From Chaetoderma sp. LZ-2023a (Eukaryota > Mollusca > Caudofoveata > Chaetodermatida > Chaetodermatidae), in NCBI GenBank assembly GCA_034401795.1, contig CM067360.1, forward strand, positions 118,894,279 to 118,958,278: 64,000 nt of DNA, written 5' to 3'. The translations under genes were made by a program, and so were the position numbers. Each line of letters begins with the position of its first letter. The first letter of the stretch is position 1. The notes under the pieces were generated by a model. It was not told the origin of the DNA and made no database searches. It saw only the letters and a list, made by a program, of their open reading frames with translations. Of the stretch, positions 35,170-46,934 are shown piece after piece.

Positions 35170-35358
35170 ACCAATAGAAACAGATGTATCTCCTCAGCAC
35201 ATGAGCGACAACTGGCACGAGGGGGTAATTTTTAATGGAAATGTACATTAGCTATTCGATGGTAGTTAAAAGAATGGCAGTTTGTCTGTTGGAACAAAGT
35301 GTATCTCATTGGAGCATGACATTGACCGCTGCAATTGGTCCCAATGCAATACTACACT

Positions 35359-35850
35359 GCGTTACTTATCCGCTGTTTCTTCTTCCAACTATACGCTGCT
35401 AACTCATTCTGTAAGTGCCACTCGAGCGATGGCAACGCGCCGTTGGCATAGCTAGTATGCTAAATGTTAACTTCATTTTGAATGTATGTAAACGTAATAC
35501 ACACACTGCTGTTAAGATTTACCGTTTAAAAAAACACACATTTTATTATGTGTTGGTTCATTTTGCGCTCGTACGCTTTTTCTGAAACATACCTTTGCAT
35601 AAATCGGCTGGCAAAGGGATATGTAATGAAACAACTAACATGATTTGTGTAAGGATATATGTATTCCATTCATATCCTAGCGGAAAAAACAACATTCTAA
35701 CGGGCAGAAAACCTGCATTTTGGGAACAGCAATGACAACTTGACAAGAGCTACAGAAAACAGAATCATTTTTCTTTCAGCTTGAAGAGAGTTTCAAAATA
35801 GCATAGCATATAGCGTATAGTTGGAAGAAGATACAGCGGATAAGTAACGC
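35359..35850. mobile_element. Element with 39-bp terminal inverted repeats, 492 bp
   Basis: 35,359-35,397 (GCGTTACTTATCCGC...) and 35,812-35,850 are reverse complements at 38 of 39 positions. The interior is AT-rich and non-coding apart from short open frames. It is the cleanest long terminal inverted repeat in the window. No convincing target-site duplication can be read, and no second copy is seen here. Confidence 0.8.
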
Positions 35851-36063
35851 CATTCCCTATTTTGGTTTGATGTGTTACGCCTCCTCAATCGTATTAGCCA
35901 AATTGTCTACACACATTTTGAGGGGCGAGTGGATATTCACGTTTCGCATTCATCCTTTAAAGGAAATAACACAAACTGTATCCTCATGTTACACCGTCCC
36001 CCATAAATATATGTTAACATTCATCATATTCCTGAGGATGTATTACTAACATCTTGTGGCAGG

Positions 36064-36205
36064 CATGCCATTTAAAAAGGCATTGCGGGCCAAGAGAAGA
36101 GTATTTTTTTGAAAAGTTACCACTGGGATGACTGGCTCTGTAATCTAGTGGTATCTTTTCAAAGATCCTCTTCTCTTCGACGGCAAATGGGCATTCGTCA
36201 AGATG
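36064..36205. mobile_element. Foldback MITE family F6, copy
   Basis: TACCACTGGGATGACTGG and the mirrored AGTGGTATCTTTTCAAAG arms. Flanked by CATTGCGGGCCAAGAGAAG and CTCTTCTCTTCGACGGC, then CAAATGGGCATTC. Confidence 0.6.
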
Positions 36206-36219
36206 ACTGCAGTGCCGGT

Positions 36220-37075
36220 TTCTGGTCAATTTATTCATTACAGTGATACGTTGGGGCAAGAGGATTGAAGGTTACACTATTCCATGGGCGAAATATAAAA
36301 CTACATTTCCTACACATAATGATGTAGTTATTAAGTCGAAGAAAGGCCGCTACCAAAGGATATTGCCATTTCCTTGTAATCTGGTGCATATTGAGTACCA
36401 GATACATCATGCGATTAACCGATTAAAGGTTGAGCCAAAGTATATTGAAAGCTTGGGCATACATGCATTCACAACGAAATGATAAGTAAATCTAAGTCTC
36501 GGGTCATTATTCCATTATTCCACTATGTTTATTTGGGCTGCTATTGGTGGAACCATCGATATCAATTCCTCGCCCGTATAGAGCTATGTCACAACCACTT
36601 TTTAATAGTGTTCGACTCGATTTGAAATTGTGAGACATTAATTCTCAGAATCTGTACATTCCGTAAAGTCCAAAAGTACGAATCGCTGACTATGTTATTT
36701 ACTGGCATCGGGAGTCTTTGATCGATGTAATTATATATCCCGGATCGAAAGCGCCACACGGCTCCACGTATGTAAAATACGCACTAGATTAAGTCAAGTC
36801 TGCTAAATTCCTCATGCTGATCTATAAACACAGGCAACCAACATGTGGAATATTGGGTGAAGTTGGGTTGGTGGTACAAGCTCTTCCATTTCAGAAACAC
36901 TGTAGACATGCGCGAACAGGAGAGACACATTTAAAACTTCACATGCCCGGCAAATGGACATTACACACGCAAACATGTTGATAGGGTTGAACCAAATGCA
37001 TCCATTAGCCGTCTGATTGCTGAGTTCTTTTGCAGACAACATTGTAGACAACATATTCCATGTATTATATATATA
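36220..37075. other. No gene recognised; weak MITE debris
   Basis: 36,540-36,660 resembles 47,490-47,600 (TCGATTTGAAAT-GTGA block) and, distantly, the proximal part of the hairpin/CRE MITE. No gene recognised. Confidence 0.3.
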
Positions 37076-37081
37076 TATGAA

Positions 37082-37172
37082 CCTGCTAAATATTCTGAGA
37101 GCAATCCGACTGAAAGTTGGCGGTAGCTAACACACCAACAACTTTCAGTCAGATTTGTTTTTGTTAAATATT
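37082..37172. mobile_element. Isolated hairpin like the second hairpin of repeat U
   Basis: GACTGAAAGTTGGCGG and CCAACAACTTTCAGTC are inverted around TAGCTAACACA. The flanks AAATATTC match at both sides. The layout parallels 7018-7100 (TTTGTCGGTGTCTTAGCCAC). Confidence 0.55.
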
Positions 37173-37174
37173 CA

Positions 37175-38455
37175 TCACGTCAAGAGTTTTTCTCATTGAG
37201 TATTTATTGGCTGGTGTATCGCAGCCTCGGGACAGTTACAGCATAAACTAAATACGATTTTGAAACAAGCATATGTTAATTTCTGTATCATATCTTCAGT
37301 TCTGTTCCTACAGAATAGTCTCCGAGCTCTGTATCTCTAGTATATATGCATCGATCGAACAGAAATGGGGCTATCAAATGCTGATGCCACACTGGAACCG
37401 GTTTGTGACAACAGTCGGACTGATACAAATACCCGATCTACAGACCATATAGTTACGGTTCAAGGTGTTTACATGTGATAAGCTACTAACATTTACAGGT
37501 AAAATACTGATTGTTTTTAAAAAAAAATGGGACTTTACAACATTGGCTTGGGCAGTAACTACTTTCGCCGAAACTGATTTCCAAATTGTCACTAGGTATC
37601 ATGGTGTGACTTTTGAACAAATCGGCGTATTTTCAAACCGTGCTCTTTGAAATCTGTTCTCCCGTTTGCAATACTCGCTTTCGCTCTCAATACCCCAAAG
37701 TAATCAGCAGCAATTTCCCCAATAGGAAATTAATCGCCATATATCTATGTATCAAGGGAATATTATTTGGACTATAGTTCAGTGACACCTCCGGATACAG
37801 CAACGCGCGCATTCCCAGCTAACGTCACTAACTGGTTCCAATCAAAGCGCAACGTCTCGATCCAGCCATACATGGGGTGATACCTACTCTTGATTATGTC
37901 AAAAGCGCTTCAACGTGGCTCATATAAATTATGATTTCTCAAGAAAAATTTAAGACCCAGTCATTCATGCAGTAACTTTTCAAAAATGGTCTTCACTTGG
38001 CCTGTAGACGGACCCCGCTCAATACCACTTCAGAGAACGGCTTGGCCATTGCACTGTTAACTTGGCCACAGGGGGTTAAGACGCTCCTTTCTATTATTTT
38101 GCTGGTGCTCGGCGTTCTAATACAGCATGCATTGGCCGTTCAGTCCATGTAATGGTTCCCTTGTCAAGTCCCGCAAGTAGCATATCCAAAGATAAACGAG
38201 ACCCATCCACTGTATTACTACTATGTCTCCGCTAGGGTGGGTTATTTGTATTTTTGATAACATAATTCCTGTCTTTAAGTGATTGAATTGGTGTTTCATG
38301 TGACATCGTTATTTGTACTGTATTAAGCAATACACATCTATATATCTGAAGTTTAGAACTGCACATTATTTCATAAGAACTGTACCTTTTTACTCAGAAC
38401 TGTACACATTATCTAGAACCCGCACGCTGCATCAATAGCCATTCGCATGACATCA
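37175..38455. other. No gene recognised; F6 half-copy at 37,960-38,035
   Basis: CAGTAACTTTTCAAAAATGG and CTTCACTTGGCCTGTAGACG match the right half of family F6. Otherwise nothing was recognised. Confidence 0.4.
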
Positions 38456-38515
38456 CATGCACGCACGCACGCACGCGCGCACGCACGCACCTACGCAGTC
38501 ACACACGCACATATC
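38456..38515. repeat. Short CGCA-rich tract
   Basis: About eight ACGC/CGCG units followed by CACACG sequence. Confidence 0.8.
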
Positions 38516-38944
38516 CGTAATATACACACCGAGAAAGATGCCAAGTTCCGTTCAAAACGTTTCATGAGTACGCCCGGACAAGAAGAGGTTGATGAATTGT
38601 AAGTGTGTCAGCGGAGATAACCATGGGGTATATAAACAGAGTGTGCTGAAACACGGCCACAGCTGATGTCTTCTCGCATGTTATCCAACTATCAAATTAG
38701 AAAATTCAAGGGAGAGAACTCAGATAAATAAGAATGGACGTCATCGAATTGGAATCATACCACGGCCTCTTAATACACCCAGTGGCACAGAAATTCAACA
38801 CTCTTCGAGATCTGGCACGAAAAAACACAATTTTGACCAGTTTACGTGATTCAAGGGGGATGACTCAAGCAAATACGGATGCCGTTTACAAAAAAATGTC
38901 GCCCGCATATCTCCATGTGCTACTAGTACCATTCACCAATTTTC

Positions 38945-40095
38945 TTAGGAATTGCAACTGACTGTAGACGGAGTTGCGTTAACAGAAAATGAGTACAGAC
39001 CCATGGACGCATAGACAGCCAGACACACATGCGGATGGACATATGGACTGATGGATATGCTGATAGCTATATCACCCAGCCAGCAGTAACAAAAATGCAG
39101 ATGATAACCACATGTGGTATGAATCCATGCAGGTATTCTGAAGTTATGCATCGGTTTCCAGTTAATTAAAGGGGCATAATTCTCTAATGAGGACGTTCCC
39201 AACAAGGAGAAAAAGCTGCATATGCTATATAATATATTGGGAACCTTAGTAGTTGCGTTGACAAGACATGATTGCCAGAGATGGACGGACAGACACGCAG
39301 GCATACATGTTGGACAGATGGGTGGACGTACACGCATACGTATAGGATACGCACATCTTCAGACAGTAACGATAACACTTACCACATTTCAAAAGAATCG
39401 CAACTTAACGGTAGGAGGAGTTGCGTTGACAGAAACTGATTGGAAAAGTGGGCATTTTGAAGTTATGCCTCAGTTGTTCTTCATGTTTAAAGGGTGGGTG
39501 TTGGGGTGGGCGGGGGTGGTGGTGATGGGTGGGGGGGGGGCTAAGTCTGTAATGAAAATTTCCCGGCCACGAAAAAGCTCAATCTGCACATGATACGGAT
39601 ACACGCCACATTAATCCATTGAGAACGCTAGGATAAGTTATATTGACCATAACCGATTGGCAGCAATAGATGCATAGACAGATGGACAGGCAGACGGTGA
39701 GACATGATGGAAAGGTGGATAGAGGTCCAGGCATAGATGTAGCGCATTCACATCTTCAGTTGGTAATGAGAATACATACTACGTTTCAAAAGAATCGTAA
39801 CTAAACTGCAGGAGGAGTTGCGTTGAGAGCAATAATTCGCAGCGATGTGCATGCACACACACACGGGTGGACATTCTGGACAGACGGGAGGGCATACATG
39901 TATCTGGACAGCGCACGCATCTGCAGGTGGCAATGGTTAGCTTCAACACGTTTTAAAGCATTATAGCGAACTTTAGGAGGAGTTGCGTTGACAAGAAGTA
40001 GACAGACGGGCCAACCGGCAGACAGACAGGCGGGCGAACATAAGAACAGCAAGACAGACGGACTGACTGATACACTAACGGACGGAACTGTATAT
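38945..40095 (+). repeat. Five-copy GGAGTTGCGTTGACA repeat with GACA-rich tails
   Basis: The core GGAGTTGCGTTGACA or close variants occurs near 38,970, 39,251, 39,415, 39,812 and 39,976. Four of the five are preceded by AGAATCGCAACT-like or CACATCTTCAG-GGTAA blocks. Each is followed within about 50 bp by a GACAGACGGAC/TGGACGGAC-type tract. On the minus strand the core reads V-N-A-T-P-P, which makes similar short open frames. I recall such core-plus-GACG-tail sequences from bivalve genomes, but that is memory rather than a search. A G-rich tract lies at 39,494-39,540. Confidence 0.65.
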
Positions 40096-40099
40096 TCAC

Positions 40100-41350
40100 C
40101 ATTTTATCGACTCGAAGACGTGAATAGTAGACCTTTTTAATTCGCAAATAGCGTCAATGCATTCAACTTATTATTTCTAACAGCAACAGGGTTAAATACA
40201 ATTTCAAGTTTAAATCTGGATCTTTCATTTAAAACACTAGATTTTAATTTCAATTTTCCAGTTTCTTGTTTATTTAACCACATGCCATTATTTGAAGTTA
40301 TTTACGTGTATTTGATAGTAGTATCTTTCAGTTTCGTCTTGTAATTTTTTTTTAGTTTACAATTTCCTTCCTAATTTCTGTTTTCAGATGTTATTTTACA
40401 GACTGACCTCACCCCACACCCACACACCCCACCCCAGCCTACTCCCGAGAGAAATAAAGTAATTCCACATCCCACCCCTCCTATACACAGCATACAACAT
40501 TGCCAACCGCCAGCAACAGTTCATTAGGCAGCAACAAGCAGCACACCCATAGCAGCATCTTAATTTTTTATTCTTTACAGTGTTGACTTATTTATAGCAA
40601 CCATACGGGGAAGCAACGCAACTCTTCGGGGAAGCACATCTCTGAGTGAGGCATGGCTCAAATTCACCTAGGTGTGAGCGGCCATTACACACAGCCACTA
40701 GCTAACACTTACTAACTAACGCGTTTCTGTGTTTTGTTTTGGAAGCATGTTAACTGATGTATTCGTTCTACTGTAGTTATAGTCCTGTACTAGCAAATGA
40801 TTTTAATTTTCATATGATACACACATTGATAGATGTTTGCGGGAATATATCCAAATATCTGGTAGCGAGCGCGTGGACCAAGTCCGTTATAACAATTTCA
40901 TATATTCCTGTAACGCGTCCAAAAATCAATGTGGTATAGTGTTGTTATAATATCGCATCGCACGTATGGATTTCCAGATGTTTTGTCTGACCAACATTGC
41001 GCACATGCCTAGTAACTACGGTGACAAAAATCACCACACACGCATCGACGTATACATATACATAGACACTTGAATCTACGCTATTCCCCGCGTTGCACGC
41101 ACCAGCTTAAAACAAACTACAGGAACACAGATGGTTAAAACCCTCTCTAACGAACTGATAGAGGTTTTAAAGAAATTGTATTGCATGTATGCCACAAACA
41201 GTGTCTCATAACTGAAACGGAAGAGGCAGCTGGTACCTTGGCTCTAGTTTCCTGCCACAGGATACCACAGATCAGGTTGGCTTACATCTTGTGAATCTAA
41301 ACCATGTTTTGATTTGTGAAATTTACTAATCCAGGTTGTCTTACTTGAGG
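40100..41350. other. No gene recognised
   Basis: Nothing recognised apart from C-rich stretches near 40,410-40,480 and a small hairpin, AAAACCCTCTCTAACG...ATAGAGGTTTT, near 41,138-41,171. Confidence 0.35.
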
Positions 41351-41352
41351 AT

Positions 41353-41690
41353 GAATTTACCTTTCCACGTGTATATATGCGCCGCCCATCTCTATCTAAG
41401 CTTCACCCTACGCCTTGCTCGTGTTGGGATCGATCAATCACTGAACTCACCGACTATCAATTTCCGGAAAACTATATGGGTACGCTATTGCCTATGTTGG
41501 AATTAATTTTGCCAGTCAAATTAATTTCAAAATATTCAACAGCATGTTTATTATATTGTAGAGACATGCACTTCGTGCAACGTGTCGGATTAAGAGCTAA
41601 AGACGGGCCATATATAATCATGTATGCCGTAATTATTATGGCGTTATCCTACACGCCGCTTTGCTGATTATGCCGTCATATTGTGAATTC
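41353..41690 (+). mobile_element. Hairpin/CRE MITE, subfamily A, reduced palindrome
   Basis: Left end AATTTACCTTTCCA, which matches the usual right-end sequence AATTCACCTTTCCA and so supports equivalent inverted ends. CATCTCTATCTAAGC, GGGATCGATCAATC, TCAATTTCCGGAAAACTATA. The palindrome loop is deleted. CRE-like sites are mutated (ATGCCGTAA, ATGCCGTCA). Confidence 0.75.
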
Positions 41691-42590
41691 CTGGGCCCAA
41701 GAGCAATGGGCTCGCTATCCAGAATTCATGTGGCTCAAGGGTAGTCATAATGTGGCATTGCCCGATGACTAGGCGACATTGAGTGACCCCTATAATGATC
41801 CCGGATAATGATGATGATGATGATAAGATTAGTGATAGATGGATTTTGCCTCCCACCACTATCGTCGCCAGCCCATGACTGGCATACATATATATTAGTT
41901 ACCAGTAATGTAGGGCGATATGCTTTGTACACATTTATGTGGTATATAAATTAACATTGAGCTTTTCTATCAAGAGCTAAATAGGCACACCATATAAATG
42001 TCCGTTTCAAACTCAACTGTTGACTATTAAAACAGAATTTAGACAGATATAAAACTGAACACTGAAAGCAATGATATTTGCAACGTGAGAGGCTGTTTTA
42101 TTTGTTAAAAATGGCCGTTACTTCCGAAATCGAGATTAACGGGCGGACAGCCACATTTGAAAGTTATTAGAGGGCATGATTCACCGTCGCGCGAGCACTT
42201 GAGAATTGCTGAAAGTCACAAGAAGCGAGTTGTAATAAGTAAAAATAACCCAATAATGCGTGTGAGCATTACTCATTCGTCACAAGTTGGTGAAGCGTTT
42301 GAGCACTCATCACCTCTTGAGAATTGCTGACAATCGCACGTAATCATGTCTAATAATATAAATGACCGAATGAGGGAATCGATGGAACTAGTAAATGGCA
42401 GATTGACTGTCAAATAAATGGAAGAGTGAACAAGTTGTCCGCCAGCAGAATAATCAACGATTGGGCATTGAACAACACAGTAGCGGCAAGATCAATGACA
42501 CAAACAACACCATACCATATTGCCGTAATCACCTTTGATGATGGCATAGATGCTGACGACAATGATGGCAATAGATGGGTAATTACTATT
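41691..42590. other. No gene recognised
   Basis: No gene recognised. A GAT trinucleotide run lies at 41,808-41,823. Confidence 0.35.
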
Positions 42591-42753
42591 CCTGCAGCTA
42601 CAAGAATAATAACAGCAACAACAGCCATAATAATAGCAATAATAATACTAATAATACCAACAACATCAACAACAACCTCTACTACCACTGCTACTGCTAC
42701 GGCTACCGATATTACTACTACTAGTACTACTACTACTACTACTACTACCACTA

Positions 42754-42825
<72 letters not shown>

Positions 42826-42826
42826 T

Positions 42827-42886
<60 letters not shown>

Positions 42887-44190
42887 GACGACGACGACGA
42901 CGGCGACGTCATGGGCGACGGCGACGACGACAGCGACAACTACAACAACATGCAGCACCATTTATATTCCTTTATCTCTGAAAACTTAAACCTTTCGCAC
43001 ATGTTGCTCTCTTATACAAAGACCCACGCATGCATTCATATCAGTTATGCATTGCTGTACTTATTTACGTACCTTTAATTACTTACTCTAAAAGGTTGGT
43101 TTCCTTCTGATAAAATCCAGCTGCACCCATCCTGTACTATCATTCATTTACCTCTTGGTGCGAGACACTGCTAGAATCTCATTCTGTAGCCGAGAAATTG
43201 TCGTTCAATAAAGTTAACGTAATCAACTTCATCTCTGTATTGCCGTATGCATATATTCGTTATTATGAATCCTTACCACGAGTCATGTCTGTGTTGTTGT
43301 GCTATGCTTTCTTATGAACTCCCTATTCACACACATGCACCATTGAAAATCGCATCACCAATGCTAACCTCTCATTACGACTATCTCGAGGCGTGTTGGC
43401 GCTATTGGAATAGTTATTGCTGTAAGTTCTGTTTATTCAGCCCTCTGTATAAACCAACGTTCGGGCTTCGATATTAACGAATTAGCAGTCATACAACAAA
43501 GGGAACATGGTTAGGGATCGAGAGATGCTGGCCTCTGGCCTCCTGGTCGTGTTTCTCTAAGACGTGTCTACATCAACGAGCATCCATTAGCATGTTAAAT
43601 CTATAATGAACACAACACATTCACTGGCCATGCAGCCGTGGATAATGAAGCAATCCCAGATACTGGTTTTGCCAAATCTCGTCTACACATCGTGTGAATT
43701 AAGAGTTACCTGAATTAACTGTTTGAGATGAAGCGAGGTGCACCGATTGTTAAGAATGGATGGGCTAACGTGTGTTGTTGACTTAGAGTGCAACCTCTTT
43801 GGTAAATGCATTTTCAAAATGGGGCTTTTCATTGCCGGCCTGTGGATCACTACACGCTGTTCCTGACGTTCTGTTAAATGATTGCAGTTGGTGGATGGCG
43901 GGTGTCCCTAGAATATTTAATGTGGAATTGTGCTGTTATTGCCAATTGCAGACACACTTAGGAGTACGGGCAATGAGTGTGTTATAGTTGAAATATACAA
44001 TTGAGAATTGTATCGCTTTGATGAGCCTGTTTCATAGACTGCTCATGTTTCCTGGATGACTTTCACTATTCCATGCAGGTGTATCGATTCCAAACAGGTG
44101 TCAGCGATTACATTATATATCTATAGTTATTGATGAAGTTAATGAATCTAGCAATGAATAACGCTTGGCGATCTGCCATGGTAAATTGCG
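42590..44190 (+). repeat. Dispersed repeat F5, copy 1, with CTA array
   Basis: Begins with an ACA/ATA-rich lead, then a CTA array (about 42,711-42,880), GAC units to 42,935, then a body. Body blocks shared with 53,480-54,960: AATCGCATCACCAATGCTAA, ATCTCGAGGCGTGTTGGCGC, CAACGTTCGGGCTTCGATAT, TCTCTAAGACGTGTCT. Long open frames on both strands are poly-Thr or poly-Val from the trinucleotide array. A reverse hairpin/CRE MITE follows, as in copy 2. Confidence 0.8.
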
Positions 44191-44191
44191 T

Positions 44192-44491
44192 CAAATGTTT
44201 GCTGACGTCACAAATGACAATCGATAAGTCCATCGCGAAATCGTACGCTATTGTACACATGTTGTGAATCTACAAGTTATTACGCATTCTGTAGAATATC
44301 TTGAAACTAATTAGACTAAGAGTTGTTCCTGCCAAAGGCAGCACCAGCTCAAGATCCAGTTAGTTTCAAAATATTCACAGCTTACCTGTATACTTATATA
44401 AGTATATAGCCCGATTCCAGCACGTGTACGGCGTGCTGGAATGTATATGCCTACACATGGGCGTGGCATAGCTATATAGGGATCCGTTCAT
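44192..44491 (-). mobile_element. Diverged hairpin/CRE MITE
   Basis: TGCTGACGTCACAAATGAC, palindrome about 44,290-44,382 (GAAACTAATTAGACTAAG arms), TTACCTGTATACTTAT, then degraded GGGCGTGGCATAGC. Confidence 0.65.
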
Positions 44492-44765
44492 TCCATAAAT
44501 GAGCACACACGTATACCATTATAACAGTCGTGGAAGCGGACGTGTCCAGAAATACGCACACTGAGCAATCCATGTCAGGATAGCCGCCGGCATCGTGGGG
44601 AATGATAATGTTACATTAGCTAAATTCAGTTGTATTTTCTAATAGGTTACAGTTAGCGCTCCCCTATCCGTGAGCGCCGCCATCCATGTCACTATCATCG
44701 ATGTATATGTATATGTATCCAAAGATAAATAACGTGGTTATCGTTTCAAGACGTATATATGTCAG
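44492..44765 (+). repeat. Segment F9, paralogous to 59,320-59,645
   Basis: Shared: GATAGCCGCCGGCATCGT, TCTAATAGGTTACAG-like, ATGTCACTATCATCGATGTA. In both places it lies directly downstream of a reverse hairpin/CRE MITE. Confidence 0.55.
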
Positions 44766-44909
44766 AAACACATAAACAATTTGACACATACCACACTAGA
44801 CCCACTACTAATAGTACCATCATCTGGAAAATAAGTGAGAAGAATGCAAAGCGAATTTGTATACATAATTTCACAGTACTACTCATATATTATATATCTA
44901 TACAATCGT

Positions 44910-45415
44910 GCTGATTGTGGTGGTGATGGTGGTGGCGGTGGTGGTGGCTGTGGTGGTGATGGTGGTGGTGGTGGTGGTGGTGGTGGTGGTGGTGGTGGTG
45001 GTGGTGGTGGTGGTTGTGGTGTTAGTGGTGGTGGTAGTGGTGGTGGTAGTGGTGGTGGTGGTGGTGGTGGTGGTTGTAGTGGTGTTAGTGGCGGTGGTGG
45101 CGGTGGTAGTGGTAGTGGTGGTGATGATGAATTGATGATGATGATGATGATGATGATGGCGATTATGTTGATGGCGTTGGTGGTGGCGGCAGTGGCGGCG
45201 GTGGCGCTGGTGGTGTTAGTGGCGGTGATGGATGATGATGATAATGATGCTAATTTTGTTGATGGCGTTGGTGGTGTTGGCTGTGGCGGCAGCGGCGACG
45301 GCGGCGGCGGTGGCAGTGGTGGTGGTGGTGATGGTGGTGGTGATGGTGGTGGTGGTTGTAATTGTAGTGGTGGCCGTGGTGGTTGTGGTGCGGTGGATGG
45401 TGGGGGTGATGATGA
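44910..45415. repeat. GGT/GTG trinucleotide array with GAT and GGC parts
   Basis: About 500 bp, mostly GGT, with GAT runs near 45,121-45,160 and 45,226-45,246 and GGC-rich parts. TTGATGGCGTTGGTGGTG at about 45,168 and 45,257 suggests internal duplication. Poly-Gly, poly-Val and poly-Pro open frames on both strands are artefacts. Confidence 0.95.
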
Positions 45416-45606
45416 TAAAGATAGCACGCTGTACACTTTTACAGCATTGGAGGCAGAACAGGTCATCATAGTTACATAAAATATATGTTTTAAAAGGTGG
45501 CATGTGTATTTGTTTTTGGCTCCGCACACGTCCATTACTTCTCTCTTCTATATATAATAACCATGTATTGACTAAATTTGCCCAAGAATATCAAAATATG
45601 TTCCTA

Positions 45607-45735
45607 TTGAATGCCCATTTGTAATCCAAGAAAAAAACCATTCGCTGGCATGAATATAGCGACCGTTGAGCCAGTCATTCCCGTTTTCCATTTTTAAATA
45701 TAGTCTTTTCTTGGTCTGCAAACGTGATTCCCTAA
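45607..45735. mobile_element. Foldback MITE family F6, copy
   Basis: GAATGCCCATTTGTAATCC at the left against TCTTGGTCTGCAAACGTGATTC at the right. The inner block GAGCCAGTCATTCCCGTTTT is the family core. Confidence 0.6.
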
Positions 45736-45799
45736 TACCAGAACAGAGGCCGGTAATGATTCGCTTGGCCATTACATGATTAATAACATGGATATAATT

Positions 45800-46800
45800 T
45801 CATAGAACATTATCTCTGAAATATAACAACGCTTTTCAGTATATCACACGTATTTCAAGGTTGTCAATCAGATTTAGTTAGTCGTCTGAAGTGGCTGTTC
45901 ATACTTTTGGTACAGCGAATAAGAAATCAATAGCATTTTTCTTTTCAGCTACTCTATAACATTAACAGTAATGCATACTAATAATGCAAAGGAATAACTT
46001 CAAGTTCCACATATGTCTCTAGGTAGATTTCATCTATAGAGACATCATGTCTTTAACGCCGTAGGTGAAAAGGAGTGACTTGCACAACTTGGAGAGTCTC
46101 TTTGTTTGAATGAGTTTGATACAAAGAACGATATATTATTATAATTCATCGATGGACCAAAGAAGGCGTCCGGGTGCCCAGAACATCTAAGTAAGTACTA
46201 CTGAATCAAAAGATGACGTCGCTATGCAGACACAGTGCTAGTACGTGGCGAAACAACATGTGTATAAACAGGTGAACTCTTTGTGTTCTAAAGTACTATT
46301 CAATTACAAGGCATTCGCTATGTGATTTGACGAACTGTTTAAAACAAATCCGTCCATATGTTTACAGTATACTTACTTTCAAAATAAATAAGTACCCATC
46401 ATGATCATCTCGGTCATATCATCAAGGTAAGCAACATGTTACCGAGATGTTCACGAAACCTACACTCACATTCTATATATCACGGAGAGGTAGCCCCGTT
46501 TCCATATTATGAATTATCCTGAGAACGGAACCAGCAGTTTTGTAAATAATTTCAAAATAGTAAACTTAATATTTCTTACCTTGCTATCGACTTAATGGTT
46601 ACACATAGATATGGTACACGTATACACATAACCATAGTCTTAGTGACAAATCCGTACTACTAACGGAACAGGGCAAATCTTGTAGTTGTATTGTAGTTGT
46701 ACATTTTCTCATTAAAGAGAGATAATGGCAGACAACGATTGCATATTTATTTTATTGATCTGGAAACGAGGAGGACACCATTGTCTGTGTTATTCGTGTT
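45800..46800. other. No gene recognised; one small hairpin
   Basis: A short hairpin, ATGTCTCTAGGTAGA...CATCTATAGAGACAT, lies at about 46,014-46,047. Nothing else recognised. Confidence 0.35.
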
Positions 46801-46804
46801 GGTG

Positions 46805-46930
46805 CAGCCGGGTTAATGTGCAGTCGTGTGTGTGTGCACGTGTGTGCGAATGCGCTGGTGCGTGCGTGCGGGTGTGTGTGCGTGCGTGCGTTCAAGTGAG
46901 TGCCAATGGGGACATGTGTGTGCGCCCGTT
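46805..46930. repeat. GT/GTGC-rich low-complexity tract
   Basis: Alternating GTGTGT, GTGCGTGC and TGCGTGCG stretches. A Cys/Val-rich open frame covering this tract is a compositional artefact. Confidence 0.75.
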
Positions 46931-46934
46931 TGCA

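Noticed and set aside
42410-42989. Poly-Thr (plus) and poly-Val (minus) frames of over 180 codons
   Set aside because: CTA trinucleotide array; both strands open, no flanking conserved domain.
44835-45535. Gly-rich and Pro-rich frames of over 210 codons
   Set aside because: GGT array open on both strands; no signal peptide or domain, and composition explains it.
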